Shown piece after piece: positions 17,220 to 26,283 of a stretch of 43,886 bases of DNA (position 1 is its first letter; each line of letters starts with the position of its first letter). The position numbers and the translations under genes were made by a program. The stretch is from Betaproteobacteria bacterium HGW-Betaproteobacteria-4. GTDB lineage: Bacteria > Pseudomonadota > Gammaproteobacteria > Burkholderiales > Rhodocyclaceae. The DNA is taken from positions 35,013-78,898 of the forward strand of contig PHCH01000048.1 in the NCBI GenBank assembly GCA_002840785.1, in the 5' to 3' direction. The notes below the pieces were generated by a model that saw nothing but the letters and a program-made list of their open reading frames with translations, was not told the origin of the DNA and made no database searches.

Positions 17220-19858
17220 CACACCCAGCGCAAAACCAGTTCCCCAACTGGAAACCGACCCTGACCGCCATCGCGGCCATCCTGCTCTGGATCGGCTATT
17301 GGTACTGGGGCACGCTTGAAGCCATGGCGCATATCTGGTGGCGCTCGGAAACCTACACCCACGGCCTCATCGTGCCGCCGATTGCGCTTTGGCTTATCTG
17401 GCGCGACCGGCAGCGCCTCGCTACCCTGCAACCTCAGGCCACCGGTTGGTTTGCCTTGCCCCTCGCCGGACTGGTTTTCCTCTGGCTACTCGGCGACCTC
17501 ACCGCCGTCAACGCCCTGACCCAGTTTGCCGTCATTGGCCTGATCGTCATGTCGATCATGGGAATGCTTGGCTGGCAAGTCAGCAAGGCGCTGGCCTTCC
17601 CGCTGTTCTTTCTTTTTTATGCCGTACCGGTTGGCGACTTCCTGCTGCCGCGCCTGATGGAATGGACCGCCGACTTCACCGTCCTGGCCGTGCGTCTCAG
17701 TGGGATACCCGTCTTTCGCGAAGGCCAGAACTTTGTCATCCCGAGCGGCCACTGGTCGGTCGTTGAAGCCTGCAGTGGCGTTCGCTACCTGATCGCCTCG
17801 CTGACGGTCGGAACGCTCTACGCCTATCTGACCTATACCTCACTCAAGCGTCGTCTGACTTTCATCCTTGTTGCACTGCTCGTCCCCATCGTTGCCAACT
17901 GGCTCCGTGCCTACATGATCGTCATGCTCGGCCACCTTTCCGGCAACAAACTGGCGGCCGGGGTGGACCACCTGATCTACGGCTGGGTCTTCTTCGGTAT
18001 CGTTATAGTCATCATGTTCGCGATCGGCGCCCGCTGGGCCGAACCAGTCCAGCCGCTCCAGCCGGTCAATTCGACACCAGGCTACAACCGCCTGGAACCG
18101 CGCCATCCCTGGGCGATCACGCTCATTCTCGCACTCATCGTTGCTGCCGGCCCGCTCTACGAAATGCGTCTGCGGCAGACCAATACCGACGCCGTCATCA
18201 AGCTTTCGCTACCAACCACCGCCGGATCCTGGCGCGCTGAACCCTCAGCCATTGACTGGCAACCGCGATTCGAAAATCCCTCGGTGGAACAGCACTTGGC
18301 CTACCGCAATCGGGACGGATGGGTCGGTATCTACATCGCTTATTACCAAAACCAGAACTACGACCGTAAATTGGTAACCTCAACCAACGTGCTAGTCACG
18401 TCAACTGACCCGCGCTGGCAAATCGTGGCGAATCGTCAGGCAAATTCGAGCTTTGGCAGCAGCCAGGTTGCTTTCCGCGAGGCTGAGCTACTGAACAAGC
18501 TCGGCATCGCCGATGATCGCTACATCGTCTGGCACGGCTACTGGATCAACGGACGCCTGACCAGCAGCGACATCGAAGCCAAATGGCTGACCGCAATGGC
18601 AATGCGCCCCGAAAGACTCGGCAGCCAAGGATCTGCCAGCTTTCGTCAGCGACGCTGGCGACGCAATCCTGCGCAGCCTGAACGAGGCACGGCTGAAATG
18701 AGCGATGGGCGCCCCCTCGTCGCCCACATCATGCACCGCTTCGATACGGGCGGTCTTGAAAACGGCGTCGTCAATCTGATCAACCATATGCCGGCCGATG
18801 CCTATCGCCACGCCGTCATCGCACTTACCGAAATCACCGACTTCAAGAAACGCATCCAGCGTCCCGACGTCCAGTTTTTTGCCCTGAACAAGCCGCCCGG
18901 TCACGTACTCTGGATCTATCCGCAGCTTTACCGACTGTTCCGCCAACTCCAGCCGGCGATCGTGCACACCCGCAACCTGGCCGCCCTGGAAGTCGCAGTA
19001 CCGGCTTGGGCGGCCGGGGTGCCGGCCCGCATCCATGGCGAACATGGCCGCGACGTTGGCGACTTCGATGGCACCAACAAGAAATGCCAATGGATTCGCC
19101 GGCTATATAGCCCGTTCGTGAAACATTACATAGCGCTCTCTCAGGATCTCGCGCACTATCTGACCCAACCCGTTGGCATTGGTGCAAAGCGCGTGACACA
19201 AATCTATAACGGAGTGGATGCCGCCCGCTTCCATCCCGCCACTCAGCGGCAAGACATTCCCGGCTCGCCGTTCAACAAGGCTGGACTGTGGCTCGTCGGC
19301 ACCGCCGGGCGCATGCAGACCGTCAAGGATCAAACCAACCTGGCCCACGCCTTCGTTGCAGCCATCCAGACCGAGCCAAGCCTGCGCGAGCGCCTGCGCC
19401 TGATCATGGTCGGCGAAGGCCCGCTGCGCAACGAATCGCTCGCCATCCTCGAGGCCGCCGGCCTTGCCGAACTCGCTTGGCTGCCGGGAGAGCGCAACGA
19501 TATTCCTGACATCATGCGCGGACTCGATTGCTTCGTTCTACCCTCGCTTGGCGAAGGCATCTCCAACACCATCCTCGAAGCCATGGCCAGCGGGCTACCC
19601 ATCATCGCCACGGCGGTCGGCGGCAACCCGGAACTCGTTCTCGAAGGGTACACCGGCCACCTGGTCCCCGCAGCCGACCCGGCAAGCCTTGCCCGCACCA
19701 TTGCCAAACTCGCCAAAGCCCCTGAAAAGGCCCATGCCATGGGCAATGCTGGTAGAAAGCGCATTGAATCGCAATTCAGCATGACCGCCATGGTAAACAG
19801 CTACCTGCAGGTGTATGACAGCCAGCTTGACAGACTCCCACGGTCAACCGGAAATTAA
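17216..19858 (+). CDS. xrtA: exosortase A with EpsI domain, running in frame into a glycosyltransferase
   Basis: The open frame is 880 codons, but it joins two ancestral genes. Residues 1-285 are exosortase: about eight membrane helices with the catalytic triad Cys186 (EACSGVRYL), Arg231 (NWLRAY) and His252 (DHLIYGW). This inner-membrane enzyme cleaves PEP-CTERM proteins at the PEP motif. Residues about 300-465 are the EpsI domain. Residues 495-880 are a complete glycosyltransferase that has its own ATG (18698). In the +1 frame after a C-run at 18607-18610 the expected XrtA tail continues (KDSAAKDLPAFVSDAGDAI and on) and ends at TGA 18699-18701. That stop overlaps the glycosyltransferase start as ATGA. 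The fusion therefore results from a frameshift, and EpsI also lacks the segment with the usual Gly-Asp-Asp motif. The catalytic half looks intact. Confidence 0.9.
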   Translation: MTHPAQNQFPNWKPTLTAIAAILLWIGYWYWGTLEAMAHIWWRSETYTHGLIVPPIALWLIWRDRQRLATLQPQATGWFALPLAGLVFLWLLGDLTAVNALTQFAVIGLIVMSIMGMLGWQVSKALAFPLFFLFYAVPVGDFLLPRLMEWTADFTVLAVRLSGIPVFREGQNFVIPSGHWSVVEACSGVRYLIASLTVGTLYAYLTYTSLKRRLTFILVALLVPIVANWLRAYMIVMLGHLSGNKLAAGVDHLIYGWVFFGIVIVIMFAIGARWAEPVQPLQPVNSTPGYNRLEPRHPWAITLILALIVAAGPLYEMRLRQTNTDAVIKLSLPTTAGSWRAEPSAIDWQPRFENPSVEQHLAYRNRDGWVGIYIAYYQNQNYDRKLVTSTNVLVTSTDPRWQIVANRQANSSFGSSQVAFREAELLNKLGIADDRYIVWHGYWINGRLTSSDIEAKWLTAMAMRPERLGSQGSASFRQRRWRRNPAQPERGTAEMSDGRPLVAHIMHRFDTGGLENGVVNLINHMPADAYRHAVIALTEITDFKKRIQRPDVQFFALNKPPGHVLWIYPQLYRLFRQLQPAIVHTRNLAALEVAVPAWAAGVPARIHGEHGRDVGDFDGTNKKCQWIRRLYSPFVKHYIALSQDLAHYLTQPVGIGAKRVTQIYNGVDAARFHPATQRQDIPGSPFNKAGLWLVGTAGRMQTVKDQTNLAHAFVAAIQTEPSLRERLRLIMVGEGPLRNESLAILEAAGLAELAWLPGERNDIPDIMRGLDCFVLPSLGEGISNTILEAMASGLPIIATAVGGNPELVLEGYTGHLVPAADPASLARTIAKLAKAPEKAHAMGNAGRKRIESQFSMTAMVNSYLQVYDSQLDRLPRSTGN
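18605..18616 (+). other. frameshift or deletion point in the EpsI part of xrtA
   Basis: The frame in use passes CGC CCC GAA; dropping one C of the C4 run restores CGC CCG AAA GAC and the ancestral tail that stops at 18701. Family members also carry, between the motif that here reads AKWLTAMA and the tail, a stretch with Gly-Asp-Asp and a hydrophobic strand that is missing here. A short deletion that shifted the frame therefore explains the data better than one extra base alone. Confidence 0.7.
18698..19858 (+). CDS. XrtA system glycosyltransferase, GT4 family (TIGR03088-like)
   Basis: The 386-residue protein is the second conserved Stp-type glycosyltransferase of XrtA loci, with N-terminal signature PLVAHIMHRFDTGGLENGVVN. 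The GT-B donor domain shows GTAGRMQTVKDQ near 200, LPGERNDIPDIM near 265 and FVLPSLGEGISNTILEAMASG near 282. ATG 18698 overlaps the normal xrtA stop codon, so it should be made as a separate protein by translational coupling, whatever happens in the frame-fused version. It acts at the cytoplasmic membrane in repeat-unit assembly. Confidence 0.9.
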   Translation: MSDGRPLVAHIMHRFDTGGLENGVVNLINHMPADAYRHAVIALTEITDFKKRIQRPDVQFFALNKPPGHVLWIYPQLYRLFRQLQPAIVHTRNLAALEVAVPAWAAGVPARIHGEHGRDVGDFDGTNKKCQWIRRLYSPFVKHYIALSQDLAHYLTQPVGIGAKRVTQIYNGVDAARFHPATQRQDIPGSPFNKAGLWLVGTAGRMQTVKDQTNLAHAFVAAIQTEPSLRERLRLIMVGEGPLRNESLAILEAAGLAELAWLPGERNDIPDIMRGLDCFVLPSLGEGISNTILEAMASGLPIIATAVGGNPELVLEGYTGHLVPAADPASLARTIAKLAKAPEKAHAMGNAGRKRIESQFSMTAMVNSYLQVYDSQLDRLPRSTGN

Positions 19859-19885
19859 CCCCAAAATTCAAATCTAGAGAACCCC

Positions 19886-21641
19886 ATGTGCGGCATCACC
19901 GGCATCTTTGACACCCGAGGCAAACGCGACATTGATCGCGCCGTGCTGCTATCGATCATCGACCTGTCCACCGGCCAGCAGCCGCTGTACAACGAAGACA
20001 ACAGCGTCTGCGTCGTCTTCAACGGTGAAATCTACAACTACCAGGAACTCATCCCCGAACTGCAGGCACTCGGCCACGTCTTCCACACCCGCAGCGACAC
20101 CGAAGTCATCGTCCACGCCTGGGAAGCCTGGGGCGAAAGCTGCGTCGACCGCTTTCGCGGCATGTTCGCCTTCGCCCTCTGGGACCGCAACCGCGAAACC
20201 CTCTTCCTCGCCCGCGACCGCCTGGGCGTCAAGCCCCTCTACTACGCCCTGCTCGACGACGGCTCTTTCCTCTTCGGCTCGGAACTCAAATCCATCCTCG
20301 CCCACGGCGGCCTCAAGCGCGACATCGACCCCTGTGCCGTCGAAGAATACTTCGCCCTCGGCTACGTCGCCGAACCGCGAGCCATCTTCAAGCAGGCCAA
20401 GAAACTGCCGCCGGCCTGCACCCTGCTGCTGCGCCGTGGCCAGCCGGTTGGCGAGCCCCGCGAATACTGGGACGTCCGCTTCACCCTCGACAACCCGATC
20501 AGCGACGCCGACGCCCAGGCCGAACTGACCCACCGCCTGGAAGAATCGATCAAGCTCCGCATGATCTCGGAAGTACCGCTCGGCGCCTTCCTCTCCGGCG
20601 GCGTAGACTCGAGCGCCGTCGTCGCCATCATGGCCGGGCTGTCGAATGCTGCGGTCAACACCTGCTCCATCGGCTTTTCCGACCCGGCCTTCAACGAATC
20701 CGAATTCGCCAAGATGGTCGCCGACCGCTACCAGACCAATCACTACCTCGACATCGTCGAAAGCGACGATTTCGACCTCATCGACACCCTGGCCCGCCTT
20801 TACGACGAACCCTACGCCGACAGCTCCGCCATCCCCACCTACCGCGTCTGTCAGCTCGCCCGCAAGCACGTCACCGTGGCGCTGTCCGGCGACGGCGGCG
20901 ACGAAAGCTTCGGCGGCTACCGCCGCTACAAACTGCACCTCATGGAAGAAAAGATGCGCTCGGCCCTGCCGCTAGGCCTGCGCCGACCGCTCTTCAGCAC
21001 CCTCGGCAAGCTCTACCCCAAAGCCGACTGGGCACCACGCGTTTTCCATCCTGCGCGCGCCGATGCGCCGGCAACTGTTCAGCGACAAATTCAAAGCTGA
21101 ACTGGGCGGCTACGATGCCAGCGAAGTGTTCCGGCAACATGCCGCCAAAGCAAACACCGACGACCCGCTAGCCCTGATTCAATACCTCGACCTGAAGACC
21201 TACCTAGTCGGCGACATCAACACCAAGGTTGACCGCGCCTCCATGGCGCATTCGCTGGAAGTCCGCGAACCGCTGATGGATCACAAACTGGTCGAATGGC
21301 TGGCCACCCTGCGCTCCTCGCAAAAAATCCGCGGCCAGGAAGGCAAGTACGTCCTCAAGAAGTCGATGGAACCCTACCTGCCGAACGACGTGCTCTACCG
21401 CCCGAAAATGGGCTTTTCGGTACCGCTCGCCCGCTGGTTCCGTGGCCCGCTCAAGCAACGCGTCCAGGAAGCCATCCTCGGTTCGCGACTGGCCGACACC
21501 GGCTGGTTCAACCAAAATTACCTGCAGGAACTGGTCCGCGACCACAACAACGGCAGCCGGGACTACAGCGCATCGATCTGGACCCTGCTGATGTACGAAG
21601 CCTTCCTGCGCAACGTCATGGAAGCGGAGGCGCAGGCATGA
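19886..21641 (+). pseudogene. XrtA system asparagine-synthase-like amidotransferase (TIGR03108-like), broken
   Basis: Two frames together encode the protein. Frame 1 (19886-21100) starts MCGITGIF with the Cys2 glutaminase nucleophile and includes NGEIYN, SDTEV and the ATP-binding FLSGGVDSS. It leaves the family sequence after WAPRVF and stops at 21100. Frame 2 resumes at about 21045 (SILRAPMRRQLFSDKF) and runs to TGA 21641 with the MGFSVPLARWFRG motif. About 20 residues are missing at this junction. A second, in-frame loss of about 30 residues sits near 19946-19951: family members have HRGPDE and GHRRL just before SIIDLS, and both are absent here. Even with the frame repaired, glutamine binding would be impaired. 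Translation from ATG 21063 could give a C-terminal fragment. The enzyme normally amidates a sugar acid or related group. Confidence 0.88.
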
Positions 21642-22855
21642 TCCGCGCGCTGCACGTCCTCGACCACTCGATCCCGCTGCACAGCGGCTACACCTTCCGC
21701 ACCGCCGCACTGCTGCGCGAACAACGGGCGCTGGGCTGGCAGACTTTTCACCTGACCTCGCCCAAGCAGGGAAAATATACGGAGCCATTCGAGGAAGTCG
21801 ACGGCCTGCGCTTTTATCGCACGCCGCAGCCCGAAGGCCCCCTGGCAAATCTGCCGATTCTCAAGGAACTTGCCTTGATGAAACGACTCGAGGTCCGACT
21901 CGAAGAAGTCGCCCGCGAAGTCCGCCCGGATATCATCCATGCCCATTCGCCGGTACTCAACGCCCTCCCGGCCATCAAGGTAGCCAGGAAACTGGGAATT
22001 CCTGTCGTCTATGAAATCCGCGCCTTCTGGGAAGATGCTGCCGTAGACCACGGCAGCACCCGCGAAGGCAGCCTTCGCTACCGCGCCACGCGAGCCCTCG
22101 AAACCCGTGCCATCCGCCAGGTCGATCACGTCTTCACCATCTGCGAAGGCCTGCGCGCCGACATCGTGGGCCGCGGCATCCCTGCCGGCAAGGTCACCGT
22201 GATCCCCAATGCCGTTGACCTCGACTCCTTCCAGCTAGCCAGTCCGCCGGAAGCGGAACTCCAGAAGCAACTCGGCCTAACCGGTAAAACCGTCATCGGC
22301 TTCATCGGCTCCTTCTACGCCTATGAAGGGCTGGACCTGCTGCTGGATGCGCTTCCCGCGCTGGTTGCCGCCAACCCCGACATACGCGTACTGCTCGTCG
22401 GAGGCGGACCGCAGGAAGGAAATCTGCGCAAACAGGCCGAAGCACTGGGCATGCAAGACATCGTCATCTTCACCGGGCGCGTTCCGCACAAAGACGTCAA
22501 TCGCTACTACGACCTGATCGACGTGCTCGCCTACCCGCGCCACCCGATGCGCCTGACCGAACTCGTCACCCCGCTCAAGCCGCTGGAAGCAATGGCCCAG
22601 GGCCAACTCTTCGTGGCCTCCGACGTTGGCGGACACAAGGAACTGGTCAAGCACAACCAGACAGGAATCCTGTTCAAGGCCGGCAACAAGAACGCACTGG
22701 CCGATGCAATACAAAACCTTCTCGCCAACCGGCAGCGCTGGCCGGAACTGAAGAAAAACGGCCGCAGCTTCGTCGAGGAAGTCAGAAACTGGCGGAACAG
22801 CGTGGCAAATTACCGCGCCCCCTACACCGCGCTTACCAGCCTCAAAAAAGCTTGA
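21638..22855 (+). CDS. exosortase A-associated glycosyltransferase (TIGR04063/Daro_2409-like)
   Basis: The 405-residue GT4-family protein starts at ATG 21638, overlapping the asnB stop as ATGA. The start IRALHVLDHSIPLHSGYTFRT is the family signature: a His-Ser-Gly-Tyr motif for a GT-B acceptor domain. The donor half contains VIGFIGSFYAYEGLDLLLDA near 219 and LKPLEAMAQGQLFVASDVGG near 310. An earlier in-frame start at 21296 overlaps asnB and is rejected. It functions in repeat-unit synthesis; the sugar is unknown. Confidence 0.92.
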   Translation: MIRALHVLDHSIPLHSGYTFRTAALLREQRALGWQTFHLTSPKQGKYTEPFEEVDGLRFYRTPQPEGPLANLPILKELALMKRLEVRLEEVAREVRPDIIHAHSPVLNALPAIKVARKLGIPVVYEIRAFWEDAAVDHGSTREGSLRYRATRALETRAIRQVDHVFTICEGLRADIVGRGIPAGKVTVIPNAVDLDSFQLASPPEAELQKQLGLTGKTVIGFIGSFYAYEGLDLLLDALPALVAANPDIRVLLVGGGPQEGNLRKQAEALGMQDIVIFTGRVPHKDVNRYYDLIDVLAYPRHPMRLTELVTPLKPLEAMAQGQLFVASDVGGHKELVKHNQTGILFKAGNKNALADAIQNLLANRQRWPELKKNGRSFVEEVRNWRNSVANYRAPYTALTSLKKA

Positions 22856-22889
22856 CCCTTTGGTCAGCCGCTCGCCCGCATCCAAGCCC

Positions 22890-24080
22890 ATGCCTCGCCC
22901 GATAAAAACGCTACTCTTCTCGACGCTGTTTCCAAGTTCCGTGCGCCCAGTGCACGGCATCTTCGTCGAGACGCGTCTGCGCGAGTTGTTGAAAACCGGC
23001 GAAGTCGAAACGAAAGTCGTAGCCCCCGTGCCCTGGTTTCCATTTTCCGGAAAGCGCTTCGGTGAATACGGGCAGTTTGCCGCCACCCCGGGATTCGAGC
23101 ATCGAAACGGGATTGAGGTCTTTCATCCCCGCTATTTCCTGCCCCCCAAAATCGGCATGAATCTCGCGCCGCACACGCTGGCCGCCTGTGCCCTGCCGAC
23201 GATACGAAAACTGCTGCACGAGGGCTTCGACTTCGACCTGATCGACGCCCATTACTACTACCCGGACGGTATCGCAGCTGGCATCATCGCCAGGCAGCTT
23301 GGCAAACCCTTCGTCGTTACCGCCCGCGGCACAGACCTCAACCTGATCCCGCAACACGCCTATCCGCGCAAGCTGATCGTCCAAACGGCTGCCGCTGCCC
23401 ATGCCTCGATCGGCGTCTGCAAAGCGCTCATGGACAGTCTCGCCGGACTCGGTGCCGCCCCCAAAAATCTGCATGTATTCCGCAACGGCGTCGACCTCGA
23501 ACGTTTCAGTCCCGAGGAAGCATCGCTCGCCAGAACAAAACTCAGCCTACCCGACGACCGGACGATACTGCTTTCCGTTGGCCATCTGGTAGAACGCAAG
23601 GGGCACCACATCGCTATCGAAGCCCTGAGCAAACTGCCGGAAGACGTCTTGCTGGTCATCGCCGGTTCCGGCCCTGAACGCCAATCCCTGGCGGTGCTCG
23701 CCGGCAAACTGGGCGTTGCCGACAAAGTCCGCTTTACCGGCCAGCTCGAAAACAGCGAACTACGCAGCTGGTACAGCGCCGCCGATGCCCTTGTCCTCTG
23801 TTCAAGCCGCGAAGGCTGGGCCAACGTGCTGCTCGAATCGATGGCTTGCGGAACGCCCGTCATCGCCACCAACATCTGGGGCACCCCGGAGGTCGTCTCG
23901 ACCCCGGTTGCCGGTCGCCTGATGGACGACCGAACCCCAGCCGCCCTTGCCCTATCGTTTGCCGCGCTGTTTGCCGACTATCCGAGCCGCGCAGACGTTC
24001 GAGCGCACGCCGAAAAATTCAGCTGGGAAGCAACCACCGCAGCCCAACTGGCACTATTCCGGAGCATGACCGGTGCGTGA
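22890..24080 (+). CDS. glycosyltransferase, GT4 family
   Basis: The product is about 396 residues from ATG 22890; a TTG at 22860, 4 bases after the previous stop, would add ten residues. The N-terminus TLLFSTLFPSSVRPVHGIFVE and the motif DLIDAHYYYPDGIAAG (near 120) mark a GT-B acceptor domain. ILLSVGHLVERKGHHIAIEAL (near 230) and SREGWANVLLESMACGTPVIAT (near 307) form the donor site with the expected two Glu residues. It is probably the fourth glycosyltransferase of the repeat-unit pathway on this strand. Its 3' end overlaps the next GTG start by eight bases. Confidence 0.9.
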   Translation: MPRPIKTLLFSTLFPSSVRPVHGIFVETRLRELLKTGEVETKVVAPVPWFPFSGKRFGEYGQFAATPGFEHRNGIEVFHPRYFLPPKIGMNLAPHTLAACALPTIRKLLHEGFDFDLIDAHYYYPDGIAAGIIARQLGKPFVVTARGTDLNLIPQHAYPRKLIVQTAAAAHASIGVCKALMDSLAGLGAAPKNLHVFRNGVDLERFSPEEASLARTKLSLPDDRTILLSVGHLVERKGHHIAIEALSKLPEDVLLVIAGSGPERQSLAVLAGKLGVADKVRFTGQLENSELRSWYSAADALVLCSSREGWANVLLESMACGTPVIATNIWGTPEVVSTPVAGRLMDDRTPAALALSFAALFADYPSRADVRAHAEKFSWEATTAAQLALFRSMTGA

Positions 24081-25389
24081 CATCGTTCTTACACTTCTTG
24101 TCGCCGGCATCCTGCCATTCACTCTGAAGAAGCCCTATATCGGCCTGCTCCTATGGATCTGGCTGGGTATCATGAATCCACACCGTCTGACCTACGGGTT
24201 CGCATATAACCTGCCGTTCGCCCAGATCAGCGCCATATTTTTCTTCCTCGGCATCCTGATCAATCTCAAGCAGACCTATCGCTTTCCCTGGAACGGCATC
24301 ACCGTCGCGATGTTGGCATTCGTCCTGTGGATTGGTGTATCCCCGTGGTTCTCGTTCCATCCGGAATTCGAATTCGAACTTTGGGTTCGCGCTTTCAAAA
24401 TTCAGATGATGGTGCTGATCGGTTTCTTTGTAATCGGCAATCGCCATCAATTGAATGCAGTCATTGCCATCTTGGCACTCTCTGTAGGCTTCTATGGCAT
24501 CAAGGGTGGTGTATTCACAATACTTACCGGTGGCGGAAACAGGGTCTGGGGCCCCGACTTCACCTTCATTGCCGACAACAACACTTTGGCCTTGGCTGTA
24601 ATCATGGTCGTCCCACTGTTTCGCTACCTTCAACTGGAGATGGAGAACAAATGGATCAAGAGGGGATGCATCGCCGCCATGCTGCTCTGCACAGCCTCAG
24701 CTCTTGGCTCACATTCCCGGGGTGCATTTCTGGCAATTGTGGCGATGTCGATATTTCTGTGGCTGAAAAGCCCGAAAAAACTTGGTTTGGGGATTGCCAT
24801 GGCCATGGCCATAGCCCTGTTTCTTCCGTTCATGCCCGAGGAATGGTATGCACGGATGAGCACTATCCAGACCTATGACCAGGATGCATCGGCTAACGGC
24901 CGGATCAATGCTTGGTGGGTGGCCTGGAATGTCGCGGTTGACCGCTTCCCACTCGGCGCCGGATTCAAGATGTATCAACCCGACGTATTTGCAATTTATG
25001 CCCCGAATCCGCTCGACATCCACGCAGCACACAGCATCTATTTCCAGGTTCTAGGGGAACATGGCTTCATGGGACTGTTCCTGTTCCTGACCATCTTCTT
25101 CCTGGCCTGGCGCTATGGGGTATACGTCATTCGTGAAACGCGGAACCGGCCAGAGCTGGTCTGGGCCAGAAACCTTGCGGCAATGACCCAGGTTTCGCTG
25201 GTTGGCTATGCGATAGGCGGCGCCTTCCTCAGTCTCTCCTACTTCGACCTACCGTACTATCTTGTTCTTGTGCTCGTGATTCTGAAGGGCATTGTCCGCG
25301 ATGAAGTACTTGGCCACACAGCGGAGAGCAATGCTGCCAAACCGGACGTGCAACTGCAAACACCGGCAGGTCAATACAAACTACGGTGA
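24073..25389 (+). CDS. exosortase A-associated O-antigen ligase/polymerase-like membrane protein (TIGR03097-like)
   Basis: The 438-residue protein has about ten membrane helices from the N-terminus to residue 410. A large periplasmic loop near 245-320 contains NGRINAWWVAWNV and HAAHSIYFQVLGEHG, the Wzy/WaaL-like pattern with essential Arg and His. GTG 24073 is the start and overlaps the upstream gene by eight bases. It resembles the putative O-glycosylation ligase of XrtA loci and could instead act as the Wzy-type polymerase of this polysaccharide. The two roles cannot be told apart from sequence. 84 bases without a gene follow. Confidence 0.9.
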   Translation: MRDIVLTLLVAGILPFTLKKPYIGLLLWIWLGIMNPHRLTYGFAYNLPFAQISAIFFFLGILINLKQTYRFPWNGITVAMLAFVLWIGVSPWFSFHPEFEFELWVRAFKIQMMVLIGFFVIGNRHQLNAVIAILALSVGFYGIKGGVFTILTGGGNRVWGPDFTFIADNNTLALAVIMVVPLFRYLQLEMENKWIKRGCIAAMLLCTASALGSHSRGAFLAIVAMSIFLWLKSPKKLGLGIAMAMAIALFLPFMPEEWYARMSTIQTYDQDASANGRINAWWVAWNVAVDRFPLGAGFKMYQPDVFAIYAPNPLDIHAAHSIYFQVLGEHGFMGLFLFLTIFFLAWRYGVYVIRETRNRPELVWARNLAAMTQVSLVGYAIGGAFLSLSYFDLPYYLVLVLVILKGIVRDEVLGHTAESNAAKPDVQLQTPAGQYKLR

Positions 25390-25473
25390 ACATGCGAAAC
25401 CAAACCAACATTTTCTGCCCGACCATCGAAAACCTGCCTGAGCAGGCAGCATTCGCCACCGAGGAGAAAGCCA

Positions 25474-26283
25474 ATGGACAATAAAGCCCCAGAATGGGAC
25501 ACCGGTTCGCATGAGGGTTTCTACGCCTACTACGAACAACAGAGTCTCTCCCCGGCCACGTTCGAGCGTTTCAAAGCCACGCGCGACACGTTGCTGCGTC
25601 TGAAAGCCAGGCAAGAAGACACGTCGTCGATGGATATTCTCGATATCGGCTGCGGCGCCGGAACCCAGGGCGGTTTGTGGAGCGAAGCCGGTCACCGTTA
25701 TGTCGGCATCGACATCAACGAACCCCTGATCACTCTCGCCCGGAATCGTGCGGCAGAACACGGGCTGAACCTTCACTATGAAGTCGGCTCTGCCACCGAG
25801 CTACCTTTTCCCGATGCCTCCTTCGACGTCTGCGTCATGCCGGAGCTTCTGGAGCACGTGCCGCCCTGGGAGGACTGCCTGCGCGAAGCCATCCGCTGCC
25901 TGCGCCCTGGCGGGCTGATCTACATCAGCACCAACAACACGCTTTGCCCCATTCAGCAGGAATTCAACCTGCCGCTCTACAGTTGGTATCCGAAGGCACT
26001 TAAGCGCCATTTCGAACGACGCGCCGTAAGCGACTGGCCGGAACTGGTGAATTACGCAAAATACCCGGCGGTCAACTGGTTCTCCTTCTACTCCCTGCGG
26101 AAATACCTGCGTCAACGCGGCTTCGATGCCTTCGACCGGTTCGACCTGATCGACGACAACGAAAAGTCCGGCTTGCAGAAACTGGTGCTCAACGCCATCA
26201 AAACCCTGCCCCCCCTGCGGTTGCTGGCGCACATGGCGACCTCGTATACCGTATTGGTTGCGCAAAAACAGTTACGCGCATGA
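25474..26283 (+). CDS. class I SAM-dependent methyltransferase
   Basis: The 269-residue protein contains the SAM-binding motif I DILDIGCGAGTQGG near residues 50-63, the acidic strand VGIDIN near 75, and a later FDVCVMPELLEHVPPWEDCL segment typical of Methyltransf_11. GAGGAGAAA upstream of ATG 25474 is a strong ribosome binding site. The final bases overlap the next gene (ATGA). The gene context suggests methylation of a sugar or of the polymer end, which often signals chain termination. The substrate is inferred only. Confidence 0.85.
   Translation: MDNKAPEWDTGSHEGFYAYYEQQSLSPATFERFKATRDTLLRLKARQEDTSSMDILDIGCGAGTQGGLWSEAGHRYVGIDINEPLITLARNRAAEHGLNLHYEVGSATELPFPDASFDVCVMPELLEHVPPWEDCLREAIRCLRPGGLIYISTNNTLCPIQQEFNLPLYSWYPKALKRHFERRAVSDWPELVNYAKYPAVNWFSFYSLRKYLRQRGFDAFDRFDLIDDNEKSGLQKLVLNAIKTLPPLRLLAHMATSYTVLVAQKQLRA

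Noticed and set aside
17216-19858. Genuine bifunctional exosortase-glycosyltransferase enzyme
   Set aside because: The expected separate stop and start overlap (ATGA) and the normal xrtA tail are still present in the +1 frame, so a frameshift is the simpler explanation.
19949-20938. 329-codon minus-strand frame opposite asnB
   Set aside because: It is antisense to conserved amidotransferase sequence and encodes a Val/Gly/Glu/Ala-rich product typical of a shadow frame.
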